Assembly (NCBI GenBank): GCA_023666615.1 | Contig: JAMPBQ010000001.1 | Span: 937,314-970,547 of the forward strand | Reading direction: 5' to 3' | Source of the DNA: Clostridium sp. | GTDB taxonomy: Bacteria; Bacteroidota; Bacteroidia; Bacteroidales; Muribaculaceae | DNA length: 33,234 nucleotides | In this document: positions 1 through 7,172 of the stretch, one piece after another | How the letters are laid out: each line of letters begins with the position of its first letter | How positions within the stretch are numbered: the first letter of the stretch is position 1 | Translations under genes and position numbers: made by a program | The notes under the pieces: generated by a model | The model's input: the letters and a program-made list of their open reading frames with translations, nothing else | What the model was told of the DNA's origin: nothing | Databases searched by the model: none

Positions 1-1
1 G

Positions 2-637
2 GATGGCAGCGGGGCGGCAGGGCTGACCGGGGCCAGGACGGCGGGGCCGGTGATGTTTGACGTTTTCAACCTGTTGCCGCACAGTGGATGGTTTTGCGAG
101 CCGTCGGAAGGGGAAGAGGCAATAATTTGCACGCATTCAGGGCATCTTGCCGGGAAATATTGCGCAGAGACTGAGATCAGGATGGTGGCAAAGGCGGGGC
201 TAAACAGCGAGGCTTGCCCATATTGCCAGGAGCTGCCGGTGTCGATGGACGGAAGGAGGAGGGTGGAGAACGGATCGGAGCCGATGGAGATGAGGGCATA
301 TTTTACGCTGCCGCCGCTGATGAAATATTTTTACAAGCAGCATCACGCAGGCTACCTTGAACCGCCGGCCGGGCAGGGCGGGGAGGGGCAAATAAAGATC
401 ATCTATCCAGGGAACGGGGCGGTTGTGTCGATGCCTAAGGATGAGGAGAATGCGTTGGTATTCAAGGCAACGCACGCCAATGCCGGGGCGACGCTGTTTT
501 GGCATATGGATGATGACTTTGCCGGGGCGACCGGTGATTTGCACCAAATACAGGTGAATCCCGGGCCGGGGCCGCATAGGCTAGCAGTGGTGGATGAATC
601 CGGGGCGCAAGCTGTGGCGGAGTTTGTGGTAAGGTGA
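2..637 (+). CDS. pbpC: Penicillin-binding protein 1C, C-terminal part (5' truncated by window edge)
   Basis: The frame is open from base 2 with no upstream stop, so this is the end of a longer gene; a GTG at 50 is not taken as the start. PBP1C is a bifunctional inner-membrane glycosyltransferase/transpeptidase that builds periplasmic peptidoglycan. The first visible residues (DGSGAAGLTGARTAGP, then VMFDVFNLL) match the end of the transpeptidase domain, where the family has a GLTG..AAP..FD pattern. The last roughly 85 residues (IKIIYPGNGAVVSMP onward, with the WHMDDDF and GPHRLAVVD segments) match the BiPBP_C beta-sandwich that closes PBP1C proteins. A CxxC-like pair (ACPYC) lies between the domains. 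The catalytic parts lie outside the window. The family call is from the C-terminal signature only. The gene is followed by a gap of about 750 bp. Confidence 0.88.
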   Translation, partial: DGSGAAGLTGARTAGPVMFDVFNLLPHSGWFCEPSEGEEAIICTHSGHLAGKYCAETEIRMVAKAGLNSEACPYCQELPVSMDGRRRVENGSEPMEMRAYFTLPPLMKYFYKQHHAGYLEPPAGQGGEGQIKIIYPGNGAVVSMPKDEENALVFKATHANAGATLFWHMDDDFAGATGDLHQIQVNPGPGPHRLAVVDESGAQAVAEFVVR

Positions 638-708
638 AAATTCGCACAGCATTTGGGGAGGTTTGCACATTTTTTTCAAGATAATGGTGCGTTTGGGATT
701 TGGGGCTG

Positions 709-716
709 TAAATTTG
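709..716 (+). promoter_or_regulatory. Bacteroidetes -7 promoter box (TAAATTTG)
   Basis: TAAATTTG fits the Bacteroidetes TAnnTTTG consensus exactly. No good TTTG is seen 19-20 bp upstream; the nearest, at 692-695, is only 13 bp away, so this is a half-supported promoter. Transcription would begin near 722 and reach the terminator at 766-803. Confidence 0.4.
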
Positions 717-721
717 CAGCA

Positions 722-803
722 TGAAAATGACTCGTGATTTACGCTATGATTTGCACACAAGCTGTCCGAGGCGGGCGCTAGGCGCTTGCCTCGGGCATTT
801 TTG
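722..803 (+). ncRNA. Candidate small RNA of about 80 nt (promoter box plus terminator)
   Basis: A TAAATTTG box at 709-716 and a strong intrinsic terminator at 766-803 bracket about 80 nt with no convincing gene. A 44-codon ATG frame starts at 721 but runs straight through the terminator, so I do not call it coding. The alternative is that the hairpin only ends the pbpC transcript, whose stop lies about 130 bp upstream. Confidence 0.25.
766..803 (+). terminator. Strong rho-independent terminator
   Basis: Bases 766-778 pair with 782-794 over 13 positions without a mismatch (two G-U pairs at 773 and 774), closing a TAG triloop. The stem is followed by GCATTTTT. It could end pbpC or a small RNA starting near 722. 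Confidence 0.8.
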
Positions 804-937
804 GGGAAAAGGGACTCTGAAGAGGACATATCGGCATAACGAAATAACGAAATAACGAATTTTGGGGCGGATAAATTAGGACTTTGAAATTATGGAACAA
901 AAGCGGGGAACTTGGCGTTATTTTTTTAGCTTAAAAT

Positions 938-969
938 TTAGGAAATGAGAATTAAAATTTTTAACTTTG
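938..969 (+). promoter_or_regulatory. Bacteroidetes-type promoter (TTAG, 20 bp, TAACTTTG)
   Basis: TAACTTTG at 962-969 fits TAnnTTTG exactly. A TTAG, one base off the usual TTTG, lies at 938-941 with a 20-bp spacer, the same spacing as the better promoters at 11177, 18598, 26175 and 33130. It points toward the rluB-like gene 425 bp downstream or toward a separate RNA starting near 976. Confidence 0.5.
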
Positions 970-996
970 CAACGATATTAGGATTGAAAGAGCAAA

Positions 997-1069
997 ATAG
1001 TATCCAGCGGCCTGCGCGATTCAGGCCAATCTATGCCGGAAAACTGAATGGATAGAGGATTCCAACTAT
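997..1069 (+). other. Possible structured RNA / long leader element
   Basis: Three nested complementary pairs are visible: ATAGT 997-1001 with ACTAT 1065-1069, TATCCA 1001-1006 with TGGATA 1049-1054 (sharing base 1001 with the first), and GGCCTG 1009-1014 with CAGGCC 1022-1027 closing a 7-base loop. It begins about 20 bases after the expected start site of the 938-969 promoter. I recognise no known riboswitch or RNA family, and no terminator follows. Confidence 0.3.
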
Positions 1070-1090
1070 GTGCGATAGAGAGGTAAGATA

Positions 1091-1198
1091 ATAAGGCTTA
1101 TAAGATATATAAGGCATATAAGACATATAAGACATATAAGACATATAAGGCATATAAGACATATAAGGCATATAAGACATATAAGATTAATAAGATAG
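1091..1198. repeat. 9-bp tandem array, 12 copies (ATAAGACAT-like)
   Basis: Twelve consecutive 9-mers run without gaps. The core copies alternate ATAAGACAT and ATAAGGCAT; the end copies are degenerate (ATAAGGCTT and ATAAGATAT on the left, ATAAGATTA and ATAAGATAG on the right). There are no unique spacers between copies, so it is not a CRISPR array. No frame makes a plausible protein. Confidence 0.95.
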
Positions 1199-1393
1199 AC
1201 AGGATTTGTAAATTATAATGAATAACGGATAGAGCTTAAGCGTGGCGCAGCCGGGAGGCGCGCCAAAAACACTAAATGATAATTATCAACGAAACAGCAC
1301 CAATTGAGATTTACACAACGAAATAAGATTCAACTAAACTTTATACAACGGATTTTACATAAAGCTAACACATCAACACAGCCAAAATAAATT

Positions 1394-2914
1394 ATGGACA
1401 ATGACACAAGCATGCCTACCGGCGCTGCCCAGCAGCCGGGAGACAAGAAGCCGAAAAGGCCAAGAATCGGGCAAATGCGCCCGGTGAATAGGGAATCGGA
1501 CCCGACAGTGACACGATTCGACAACAGCGGGGCCGAGCGCCCTGAGGGGGAATATGGGCAATACCAGCGCAGGCCCTACCAGCAGCGCCAAGGGGGATAT
1601 GGCCAGCAGCGCCAGAGCAATTTCCCGCGCAGCCCTTACTATGCCCGCCAGCAGCAACAGATGTCGGAAGGGAGCCACGGCGAGCAGAATGGCACCGGCG
1701 AGGGCGGAGAGAACCAGCAACCGCGCTACCAGGGCTACCAGCAGCATCAGGGCGGCTATCAGCGCCAGGGAGGCTATAACAGCTACAACAACCGCCAGGG
1801 CGGCTACCAGCAGCGCCAGGGCGGATACAACAACAACCGCCAGGGCGGGTATGGCCAGCGCCAATACGGCGCGGGCGGCACGCAGCAGGACGAGAACGGC
1901 GGCTACCAGGGCGGTTATCAACGCGCCGAAGGCGGCTATCAGCGCACAGAGGGCGGATACAGCAACAATCGCCAGGGCGGGTACAACCGCCAAGGGCAGC
2001 AGCGCCAAGGCGGCTACAACAACAATCGCCAGGGCGGCTACAACAACCGCCAAGGGCAGCAGCGCCAGGGCGGCTACAACAACAATAGGAAGGGCGGATA
2101 CAACCGCCAGGGCGGGGGCATGTTCCCCGGAAAGGGGAAGAGCTTCGTGCCCAGGCCCAAGCAGATAGAATATGAAATGCCGATACCGGATCCAAATGAA
2201 ACGGTGCGCCTGAACAAATTCATGGCCAATGCCGGCATATGCTCACGCCGCGAGGCAGACGAATACATACAGCAAGGCTTGGTGAAGGTGAATGGACAGG
2301 TAGTGACCGAGCTCGGCACCAAGATCAAGCACAGCGACGTAGTTGAATACGATGAAAAGGTAGTGGCTCTGGAGAGAAAGTGCTACATACTCCTGAACAA
2401 GCCGAAGGACTGCGTGACGACAAGCGACGACCCGAACGGGCGCACCACCGTGATGGACCTGGTGAAGGGCGCATGCTCAGAGCGAATCTACCCGGTGGGC
2501 CGCCTTGACCGCAACACCACCGGCGTGCTCTTGCTGACGAACGACGGCGACTTGGCTTCGAAGCTGACGCATCCCAAATACACGAAGAAGAAGATTTACC
2601 ACGTGTGGACCGACCACGACATCGCGGAAGAAGACATGCAGCGGATAGCCGACGGCATCGAGCTTGAGGACGGCGAAATCCACGCAGACGCCATCAGCTA
2701 CGCCACTGAGACCGACCGCAACCAGGCGGGCATAGAGATCCACTCGGGCCGCAACCGCATCGTGCGCCGCATCTTCGAGGCGCTTGGCTACCACGTGACG
2801 AAGCTTGACCGCGTGTATTTCGCGGGGCTTACCAAGAAGAACCTGCCGCGCGGACGTTGGCGCTATCTCACGCAGGAAGAAGTGAACTATCTGAAGATGG
2901 GCAGCTTTGAGTGA
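1394..2914 (+). CDS. RsuA/RluB-family 23S/16S rRNA pseudouridine synthase with long disordered N-terminal tail
   Basis: The 506-residue protein has two halves. Residues about 55-250 are a low-complexity tail built of RQGGYNNN and QQRQGGY units, expected to be disordered. From about 271 an S4 RNA-binding domain (RLNKFMANAGICSRREAD) leads into the catalytic domain of the RsuA/RluB/RluE/RluF family. The catalytic Asp is D372 in GRLDRNTTG, followed by LLLTNDGDLA and the HSGRNRIVRR segment typical of the family. The family converts a specific uridine of rRNA to pseudouridine; RluB (23S U2605) is the closest guess, but the site cannot be read from the sequence. Catalytic-half length is normal; the tail roughly doubles the protein. 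Start is the ATG at 1394. asnS follows after 72 bp. Confidence 0.88.
   Translation: MDNDTSMPTGAAQQPGDKKPKRPRIGQMRPVNRESDPTVTRFDNSGAERPEGEYGQYQRRPYQQRQGGYGQQRQSNFPRSPYYARQQQQMSEGSHGEQNGTGEGGENQQPRYQGYQQHQGGYQRQGGYNSYNNRQGGYQQRQGGYNNNRQGGYGQRQYGAGGTQQDENGGYQGGYQRAEGGYQRTEGGYSNNRQGGYNRQGQQRQGGYNNNRQGGYNNRQGQQRQGGYNNNRKGGYNRQGGGMFPGKGKSFVPRPKQIEYEMPIPDPNETVRLNKFMANAGICSRREADEYIQQGLVKVNGQVVTELGTKIKHSDVVEYDEKVVALERKCYILLNKPKDCVTTSDDPNGRTTVMDLVKGACSERIYPVGRLDRNTTGVLLLTNDGDLASKLTHPKYTKKKIYHVWTDHDIAEEDMQRIADGIELEDGEIHADAISYATETDRNQAGIEIHSGRNRIVRRIFEALGYHVTKLDRVYFAGLTKKNLPRGRWRYLTQEEVNYLKMGSFE
1981..2100 (+). repeat. 60-bp tandem duplication inside the rluB-like tail
   Basis: Bases 1981-2040 and 2041-2100 align in register with about seven differences, giving two 20-residue repeats built of RQGQQRQGGYNNN units. 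Looser copies of the same CAG/GGC-rich words extend from about 1730 to 2130. This points to recent repeat expansion in the tail. Confidence 0.85.
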
Positions 2915-2950
2915 GGCGCGCCCGAATGCGCAATATAACGATATAGAAAC

Positions 2951-2974
2951 GGATGCACCAGGGTGCATCCCTAC
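2951..2974 (-). repeat. REP-like palindrome, copy 1 (upstream of asnS)
   Basis: On the minus strand it reads GTAG, then arm GGATGCACC, centre CT, arm GGTGCATCC. The GTAG head plus imperfect palindrome is the layout of REP sequences. It ends 12 bp before the asnS ATG, so its hairpin would form in the asnS leader. Identical copies lie at 30215-30238 and 30556-30579, both in the RAYT gene. Confidence 0.85.
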
Positions 2975-2986
2975 ACATATATATAA

Positions 2987-4375
2987 ATGAAGAGAATAAA
3001 GATAAAGGATATATTCACGATTGCGCCGGAAGGACAAGAAGTGGAGGTGAAGGGCTGGGTGCGCAGCCGCAGAGGCAACAAGTACGTGCAGTTTGTGGCG
3101 CTCAACGACGGCTCATGCATCAAGAATCTGCAGATAGTGTTTGACATGCAGAAATTCAAGGATGAAGACTTGAAGCTGATTACCACGGGGTCATCGCTGC
3201 GCGTGGCCGGCCTATTGGTGGAATCGCAGGGCAAGGGCCAGACCTGCGAGGTGCAGGCGTCGGAATTTGAGGTTTACGGCACGGCCGACCCCGAAGAATA
3301 CCCCTTGCAGAAGAAAGGGCACTCGCTGGAATTTCTGCGCGAAAAGGCTCACCTGCGCCCGCGCACCAACACGTTCTCGGCAGTGCTGAGAGTGCGTTCG
3401 GCCTTGGCTTTCGCAGTGCATAAATTTTTCCAAGAGAAAGGCTTTTACTACCTGAACACGCCGTTGATTACGGCCAGCGACTGCGAAGGCGCAGGCGCAA
3501 TGTTCCAGGTTACGACCCTCGACCTTGAGAACCTGCCGCGCACCGAGGAAGGGAAGGTAGACTACAGCCAGGACTTCTTCGGCAAGCCCACGGCATTGAC
3601 CGTTTCGGGGCAGCTGGAAGGCGAGCTTGGCGCAACGGCACTTGGCGAAATCTACACTTTCGGGCCTACCTTCCGCGCAGAGAACAGCAACACTCCGCGG
3701 CACTTGTCGGAATTCTGGATGATTGAGCCCGAGATGGCGTTCTATGACATCACCGACAACATGGACCTGGCCGAGGAGTTCATAAAATACTGCATAGCCT
3801 ATGCTCTTGAGCATTGCCGCGAGGACATAGAATTTTTGGCCGAGCACTATGACAAGGATTTGATCAAGACCCTTGAATTTGTGCTTCACAACGACTTTGT
3901 GCGGCTGACCTACACCGAGGGCGTGAAGATACTTGAAGAATCGGGCAAGAAATTTGAATTCCCCGTGCATTGGGGCACCGACCTACAGAGCGAGCATGAG
4001 CGCTATCTGGTGGAAGAGCACTTCAAGAAGCCGGTGATCCTGACTGACTATCCGAAGGAAATCAAGGCTTTCTACATGAAGCAGAACGAGGATGGCAAGA
4101 CCGTGCGGGCGATGGACGTGCTCTTCCCGAAGATTGGGGAAATCATCGGGGGATCGGAGCGTGAGGCGGACTATGATAAGCTGATGGCGAGGATCACCGA
4201 GTGCCAGATACCGATGAAGGACATGTGGTGGTACCTTGACACGCGCAAATTCGGCACGGTGCCGCACAGCGGTTTTGGCTTAGGGTTTGAGCGTCTGGTG
4301 CTGTTTGTGACCGGCATGGCCAACATCCGCGACGTGATAGCGTTCCCCCGCTATCCGAAGAACGCTGAATTCTAA
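2987..4375 (+). CDS. asnS: Asparagine--tRNA ligase
   Basis: At 462 residues it matches the usual class IIb AsnRS length. It activates asparagine with ATP and charges tRNA-Asn in the cytoplasm. An N-terminal OB-fold anticodon-binding domain ([25 protein letters not shown]) covers about residues 15-110. The class II catalytic core carries motif 2 ([21 protein letters not shown]) and motif 3 ([15 protein letters not shown], then [13 protein letters not shown]). The FRAE.S.T.RHL.EF form fits AsnRS. The start is the ATG at 2987, with no Shine-Dalgarno but an A+T-rich lead. A REP-like palindrome sits 12 bp upstream, which could affect initiation. rpoN starts 88 bp downstream, beyond a small 9-bp repeat array. 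Confidence 0.97.
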   Translation: MKRIKIKDIFTIAPEGQEVEVKGWVRSRRGNKYVQFVALNDGSCIKNLQIVFDMQKFKDEDLKLITTGSSLRVAGLLVESQGKGQTCEVQASEFEVYGTADPEEYPLQKKGHSLEFLREKAHLRPRTNTFSAVLRVRSALAFAVHKFFQEKGFYYLNTPLITASDCEGAGAMFQVTTLDLENLPRTEEGKVDYSQDFFGKPTALTVSGQLEGELGATALGEIYTFGPTFRAENSNTPRHLSEFWMIEPEMAFYDITDNMDLAEEFIKYCIAYALEHCREDIEFLAEHYDKDLIKTLEFVLHNDFVRLTYTEGVKILEESGKKFEFPVHWGTDLQSEHERYLVEEHFKKPVILTDYPKEIKAFYMKQNEDGKTVRAMDVLFPKIGEIIGGSEREADYDKLMARITECQIPMKDMWWYLDTRKFGTVPHSGFGLGFERLVLFVTGMANIRDVIAFPRYPKNAEF

Positions 4376-4394
4376 ATCTGCGCTAGGAATTAAC

Positions 4395-4430
4395 CACGGA
4401 TTTCACGGATTACACGGATTTTTTTGATTT
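4395..4430. repeat. 9-bp repeats (CACGGATTT-like) between asnS and rpoN
   Basis: CACGGATTT, CACGGATTA and CACGGATTT stand head to tail at 4395-4421, followed by the decayed TTTTGATTT. The rest of the 88-bp gap continues in GATTT-rich words. Confidence 0.85.
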
Positions 4431-4463
4431 GATTTTGATTTCGCGGATTCTTGAATTGTTAGG

Positions 4464-5921
4464 ATGAAGGAGTCGCTGAACATACACCAGCAGCAGCAGA
4501 CGACGCAGCGTTTATCGCCGCGCCAGGTGCAATTTGCGAGGTTACTAGAAATGACCGCCCCCGAGGTCGAGGAAGAGGTGCGCAGGCAGCTCGACGACAA
4601 CCCGGCCTTGGAGGCGGCCGATTCATTGGACGGCGACTACGAAGACGAGGCGGAAGAAGGGGCCGGCGAGAATGGCCTGGAAGGCATGGACTCGGATTAT
4701 GGGCAGGCAGACGCCGGCTATGAAGGCGACAAGGACGACGACCCGGCGGACTATTACCGGCCTTCGGGCGCGGCGTCCTACGACTGGGGCTCGGTGTCAG
4801 AGACTGCAGACCTATACACTTACCTATCCTCACAGCTTGGCCAGATAGAATTGGACGAGGACATACGCAAGATAGCGCTCTATATCATAGGCAACATAGA
4901 TGAGAACGGCTACATGACACGCGGGCTGCAGTCGATGGCTGACGATTTGGCCATTTCAGGAGAAATCGACGCCACGAAAGAGCAAATGCGCGAGGCCTTC
5001 GACGCGGTGCGCGGGTTAGACCCGGCCGGGGTTGGGGCCGTGGACCTTCGCGATTGCCTATTGCTGCAGCTAAGGCGGCGGCAGCCGTCAGACTTGACTT
5101 TGAGGATAGCGAAAGAGGTGGTGGGCGACTATTTCGACATGCTTTCGAAAAAGCATTATGACCGGATGCAGGCGCAGCTTGGGCTTGATGACCGGGAAGA
5201 GCTGCGGAAGGCCCTGGCGCTGATACGCAGCCTGAATCCCAAGCCCGGGTCGGCCATAGCCGTGAGCCCCACGGCGATGCGGACGTCGCACATCACCCCT
5301 GACGTGATAGTCGACGACCTTGGGGAGGGGCGTATGAGCGTATCGCTAGCGGGCAGGATACCGAAGCTGCAGCTGGAGCGGACATTCGCCCTGGACGGAG
5401 AGGGCGACAAGCCGCGCACGAAGGGCGAGCGCGAGGCACAAGCCTTCATCAAGCTCAAGCATGACGACGCGCAGGCCTTCATCGAGGCCATCAAGCAAAG
5501 GGGGGAGACCCTTCTGAATGTGGCGCAGGCGATAGTGAAAAGGCAGACGCCATTTTTCCAGAGCGGCGACATGGCGCAGTTGCGGCCAATGATACTGAAG
5601 GACATAGCTGCGGATACGGGATACGACATATCAGTGGTGTCACGCAGCACAGCGGGCAAATATTTGGCCACGGCCATGGGCGTCTACCCGATGAAAATGT
5701 TCTTTGGCGAAGCGCCTACGGAAGATGCCGATGCGTCGGCGCATGAATTGATGGACGCGATATCGCAAATCGTTGGGGCTGAGGACAAGCAACGGCCGCT
5801 TTCCGACCAAGCAATACTAGAAGAACTAGAAAAGAGAGGCTACAAGATGGCCAGGCGGACAATAACCAAGTACAGGGAAAAGCTGGGGCTGCCCGTGGCC
5901 AGGCTTCGCAAGGAAGATTGA
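4464..5921 (+). CDS. rpoN: RNA polymerase sigma-54 factor
   Basis: At 485 residues it is a full-length sigma-54. It recruits RNA polymerase to -24/-12 promoters and needs an AAA+ activator to open DNA. Region I is the Gln-rich start (IHQQQQTTQRLSPRQVQFARLLEMTAPE follows in two halves). An acidic region II linker (DGDYEDEAEEGAGE and on to about residue 110) follows, then the core-binding domain, which includes NIDENGYMT and LDPAGVGAVDLRDCLLLQL. The C-terminal DNA-binding part has the HTH (DIAADTGYDISVVSRSTAGKY) and the RpoN box ARRTITKYR at residues 463-471. No sigma-54 activator gene is seen in the window. The PAP2 gene begins 28 bp downstream. Confidence 0.96.
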   Translation: MKESLNIHQQQQTTQRLSPRQVQFARLLEMTAPEVEEEVRRQLDDNPALEAADSLDGDYEDEAEEGAGENGLEGMDSDYGQADAGYEGDKDDDPADYYRPSGAASYDWGSVSETADLYTYLSSQLGQIELDEDIRKIALYIIGNIDENGYMTRGLQSMADDLAISGEIDATKEQMREAFDAVRGLDPAGVGAVDLRDCLLLQLRRRQPSDLTLRIAKEVVGDYFDMLSKKHYDRMQAQLGLDDREELRKALALIRSLNPKPGSAIAVSPTAMRTSHITPDVIVDDLGEGRMSVSLAGRIPKLQLERTFALDGEGDKPRTKGEREAQAFIKLKHDDAQAFIEAIKQRGETLLNVAQAIVKRQTPFFQSGDMAQLRPMILKDIAADTGYDISVVSRSTAGKYLATAMGVYPMKMFFGEAPTEDADASAHELMDAISQIVGAEDKQRPLSDQAILEELEKRGYKMARRTITKYREKLGLPVARLRKED

Positions 5922-5949
5922 AGAGCTACAAATACGATAATAGAAAGAT

Positions 5950-6588
5950 ATGCAAGAAGAAGAGCAAGATAAGAAGGGAATAGTGAATACGGCATCGCTG
6001 GTGCTAAGCGGAGTTTTTTCGCCGCTGCTTGTGCCAACGTACGCCTGCGCCATAGCGCTGTGGATCACCCGGCTGTCGATACTGCCTGAGCGGACGAGGT
6101 TTTTGCTGTCGCTGATAGTGTTCATGGTGACGGCTGTTGTGCCGATGGCTGTTATAATCCTGATGATGCGGATGGGGAAGGTATCGGATACGGCGATAAG
6201 CGACAGGAAGCAGCGCGGGATACCGTTCATAGTCACGGCCCTATGCTATCTAGGAGTATTCTTCTTCATGAATCAGATCCACGCTCCGCATTGGTTGGCG
6301 ATGTTTTTCCTTGGCGCGTTTGCTTCTACGGCCGTGGCGATGGTGATCAACCTGTTTTGGAAGATCAGCGCGCACGGGATGGTGATGGGCGGACTTTGCG
6401 CGCTTGTGCTGTTCATAGCATACAAGGGCCTGGGGACAGTGTGGATGCTGCCGTGGATCACGGCCGCGGTGCTGTTGGCCGGTGCTGTTGGGTCGGCGCG
6501 GCTTTACCTTGGGAGGCATACTCCGGGGCAGGTCTACGCCGGGCTAGTGCTGGGGCTTGTGGTGGTATCTTTGGTGGTTTTGGCATGA
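5950..6588 (+). CDS. PAP2-family membrane phosphatase
   Basis: A 212-residue protein with about six hydrophobic segments and PAP2 phosphatase motifs. The C-terminal motif 3 is clear: SARLYLGRHTPGQV, where R and H would form the phosphoenzyme relay. A reduced motif 2 (KISAHG) supplies the second His. Motif 1 (KxxxxxxRP) is weak, seen only as SDRKQRGIP. The family removes phosphate from lipid phosphates such as undecaprenyl pyrophosphate, phosphatidic acid or lipid A. A role in recycling the undecaprenyl carrier would suit the window, but this is inference. The start is the ATG at 5950, 28 bp after rpoN. The weak motif 1 leaves catalytic activity slightly uncertain. Confidence 0.8.
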   Translation: MQEEEQDKKGIVNTASLVLSGVFSPLLVPTYACAIALWITRLSILPERTRFLLSLIVFMVTAVVPMAVIILMMRMGKVSDTAISDRKQRGIPFIVTALCYLGVFFFMNQIHAPHWLAMFFLGAFASTAVAMVINLFWKISAHGMVMGGLCALVLFIAYKGLGTVWMLPWITAAVLLAGAVGSARLYLGRHTPGQVYAGLVLGLVVVSLVVLA

Positions 6589-6600
6589 GGGGATTTTTTT

Positions 6601-6636
6601 AGGGATTTAATGGAATTAAGGGATTTAAGAGATTAA
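6601..6636. repeat. 9-bp repeats (AGGGATTTA-like) between PAP2 gene and purE
   Basis: AGGGATTTA, ATGGAATTA, AGGGATTTA and AGAGATTAA run head to tail; further decayed units reach the purE ATG at 6660. The array fills most of the 71-bp gap. Confidence 0.75.
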
Positions 6637-6659
6637 AATTTGGATTTAATAGATTTTTT

Positions 6660-7169
6660 ATGAAGGCGATTGTAAGTGTTATAATGGGGAGCACATCGGA
6701 TTTGCCGGTGCTCAAGAAGGCGGCTGAATTTTTGGAGCAGATGGAAGTGCCATTTGAAATGAACGCGCTGAGCGCGCATCGCACGCCCGCGCAAGTGGAA
6801 GAGTTTGCGGCCAAAGCGGCCTCGCGCGGCATCAAGGTTATTATCGCTGCCGCGGGGATGGCGGCGGCGCTGCCAGGCGTCATCGCGGCGCAGACGACAG
6901 TGCCTGTGATAGGAGTGCCCATCAACTCCAGCCTTGACGGGATGGACGCGCTGCTTTCGATAGTGCAGATGCCTCCGGGCATCCCCGTCGCCACGATGGG
7001 CATCAATGGGGCAATGAACGCGGCTGTGATGGCCGTATCGATATTGGCCATATCCGACCCGGAGCTGGCGGCTCGATACGCAGACTACAAAAAAGGGCTT
7101 GCAGGCAAGATAGTTAAGGCCAATGAAGAATTGGCTAAGATTGAGGGTTACAAATATCTGGTGAAATAA
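6660..7169 (+). CDS. purE: N5-carboxyaminoimidazole ribonucleotide mutase, PurE class I
   Basis: A 169-residue protein of normal class I PurE length. It moves the carboxyl group of N5-CAIR to make CAIR in purine synthesis. The motifs are plain: GSTSDLPVL (phosphate and Ser-Asp site), NALSAHRTP with the catalytic His, AAAGMAAALPGVIA, and VPINSSLDGMDALLSIVQMPPGIPVAT in two parts. PurK, its usual partner, is not in the window, while purH lies about 11 kb downstream. Its stop is 3 bp before ispG, so the two are very likely co-transcribed. Confidence 0.97.
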   Translation: MKAIVSVIMGSTSDLPVLKKAAEFLEQMEVPFEMNALSAHRTPAQVEEFAAKAASRGIKVIIAAAGMAAALPGVIAAQTTVPVIGVPINSSLDGMDALLSIVQMPPGIPVATMGINGAMNAAVMAVSILAISDPELAARYADYKKGLAGKIVKANEELAKIEGYKYLVK

Positions 7170-7172
7170 GAT

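Larger units (their letters stand above)
638..1393. other. 756-bp intergenic region between pbpC and rluB-like gene
   Basis: No convincing protein gene is present. In order it holds a TAnnTTTG box at 709-716, a strong hairpin terminator at 766-803, three copies of a short ATAACGAA-like word around 837-858, a second promoter-like box at 938-969, a stretch able to fold (997-1069), a 12-copy 9-bp tandem array (1091-1198), and a small hairpin at 1243-1265 with arms TGGCGC and GCGCCA. The rest is A+T-rich. If the 962 box drives the rluB-like gene, the mRNA leader would be about 420 nt and would include the array. Confidence 0.7.

Noticed and set aside
721-855. 44-codon reading frame from ATG 721
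   Set aside because: It runs through the strong terminator at 766-803 and resembles no known protein; the hairpin bases explain its codons.
1091-1198. CRISPR array
   Set aside because: Units are 9 bp with no unique spacers and no cas genes; it is a simple tandem array.
1416-2195. Long antisense and alternate-frame open frames over the rluB-like tail
   Set aside because: They are by-products of the G+C-rich repeat; the plus-strand frame joins directly to the conserved S4 and catalytic domains.
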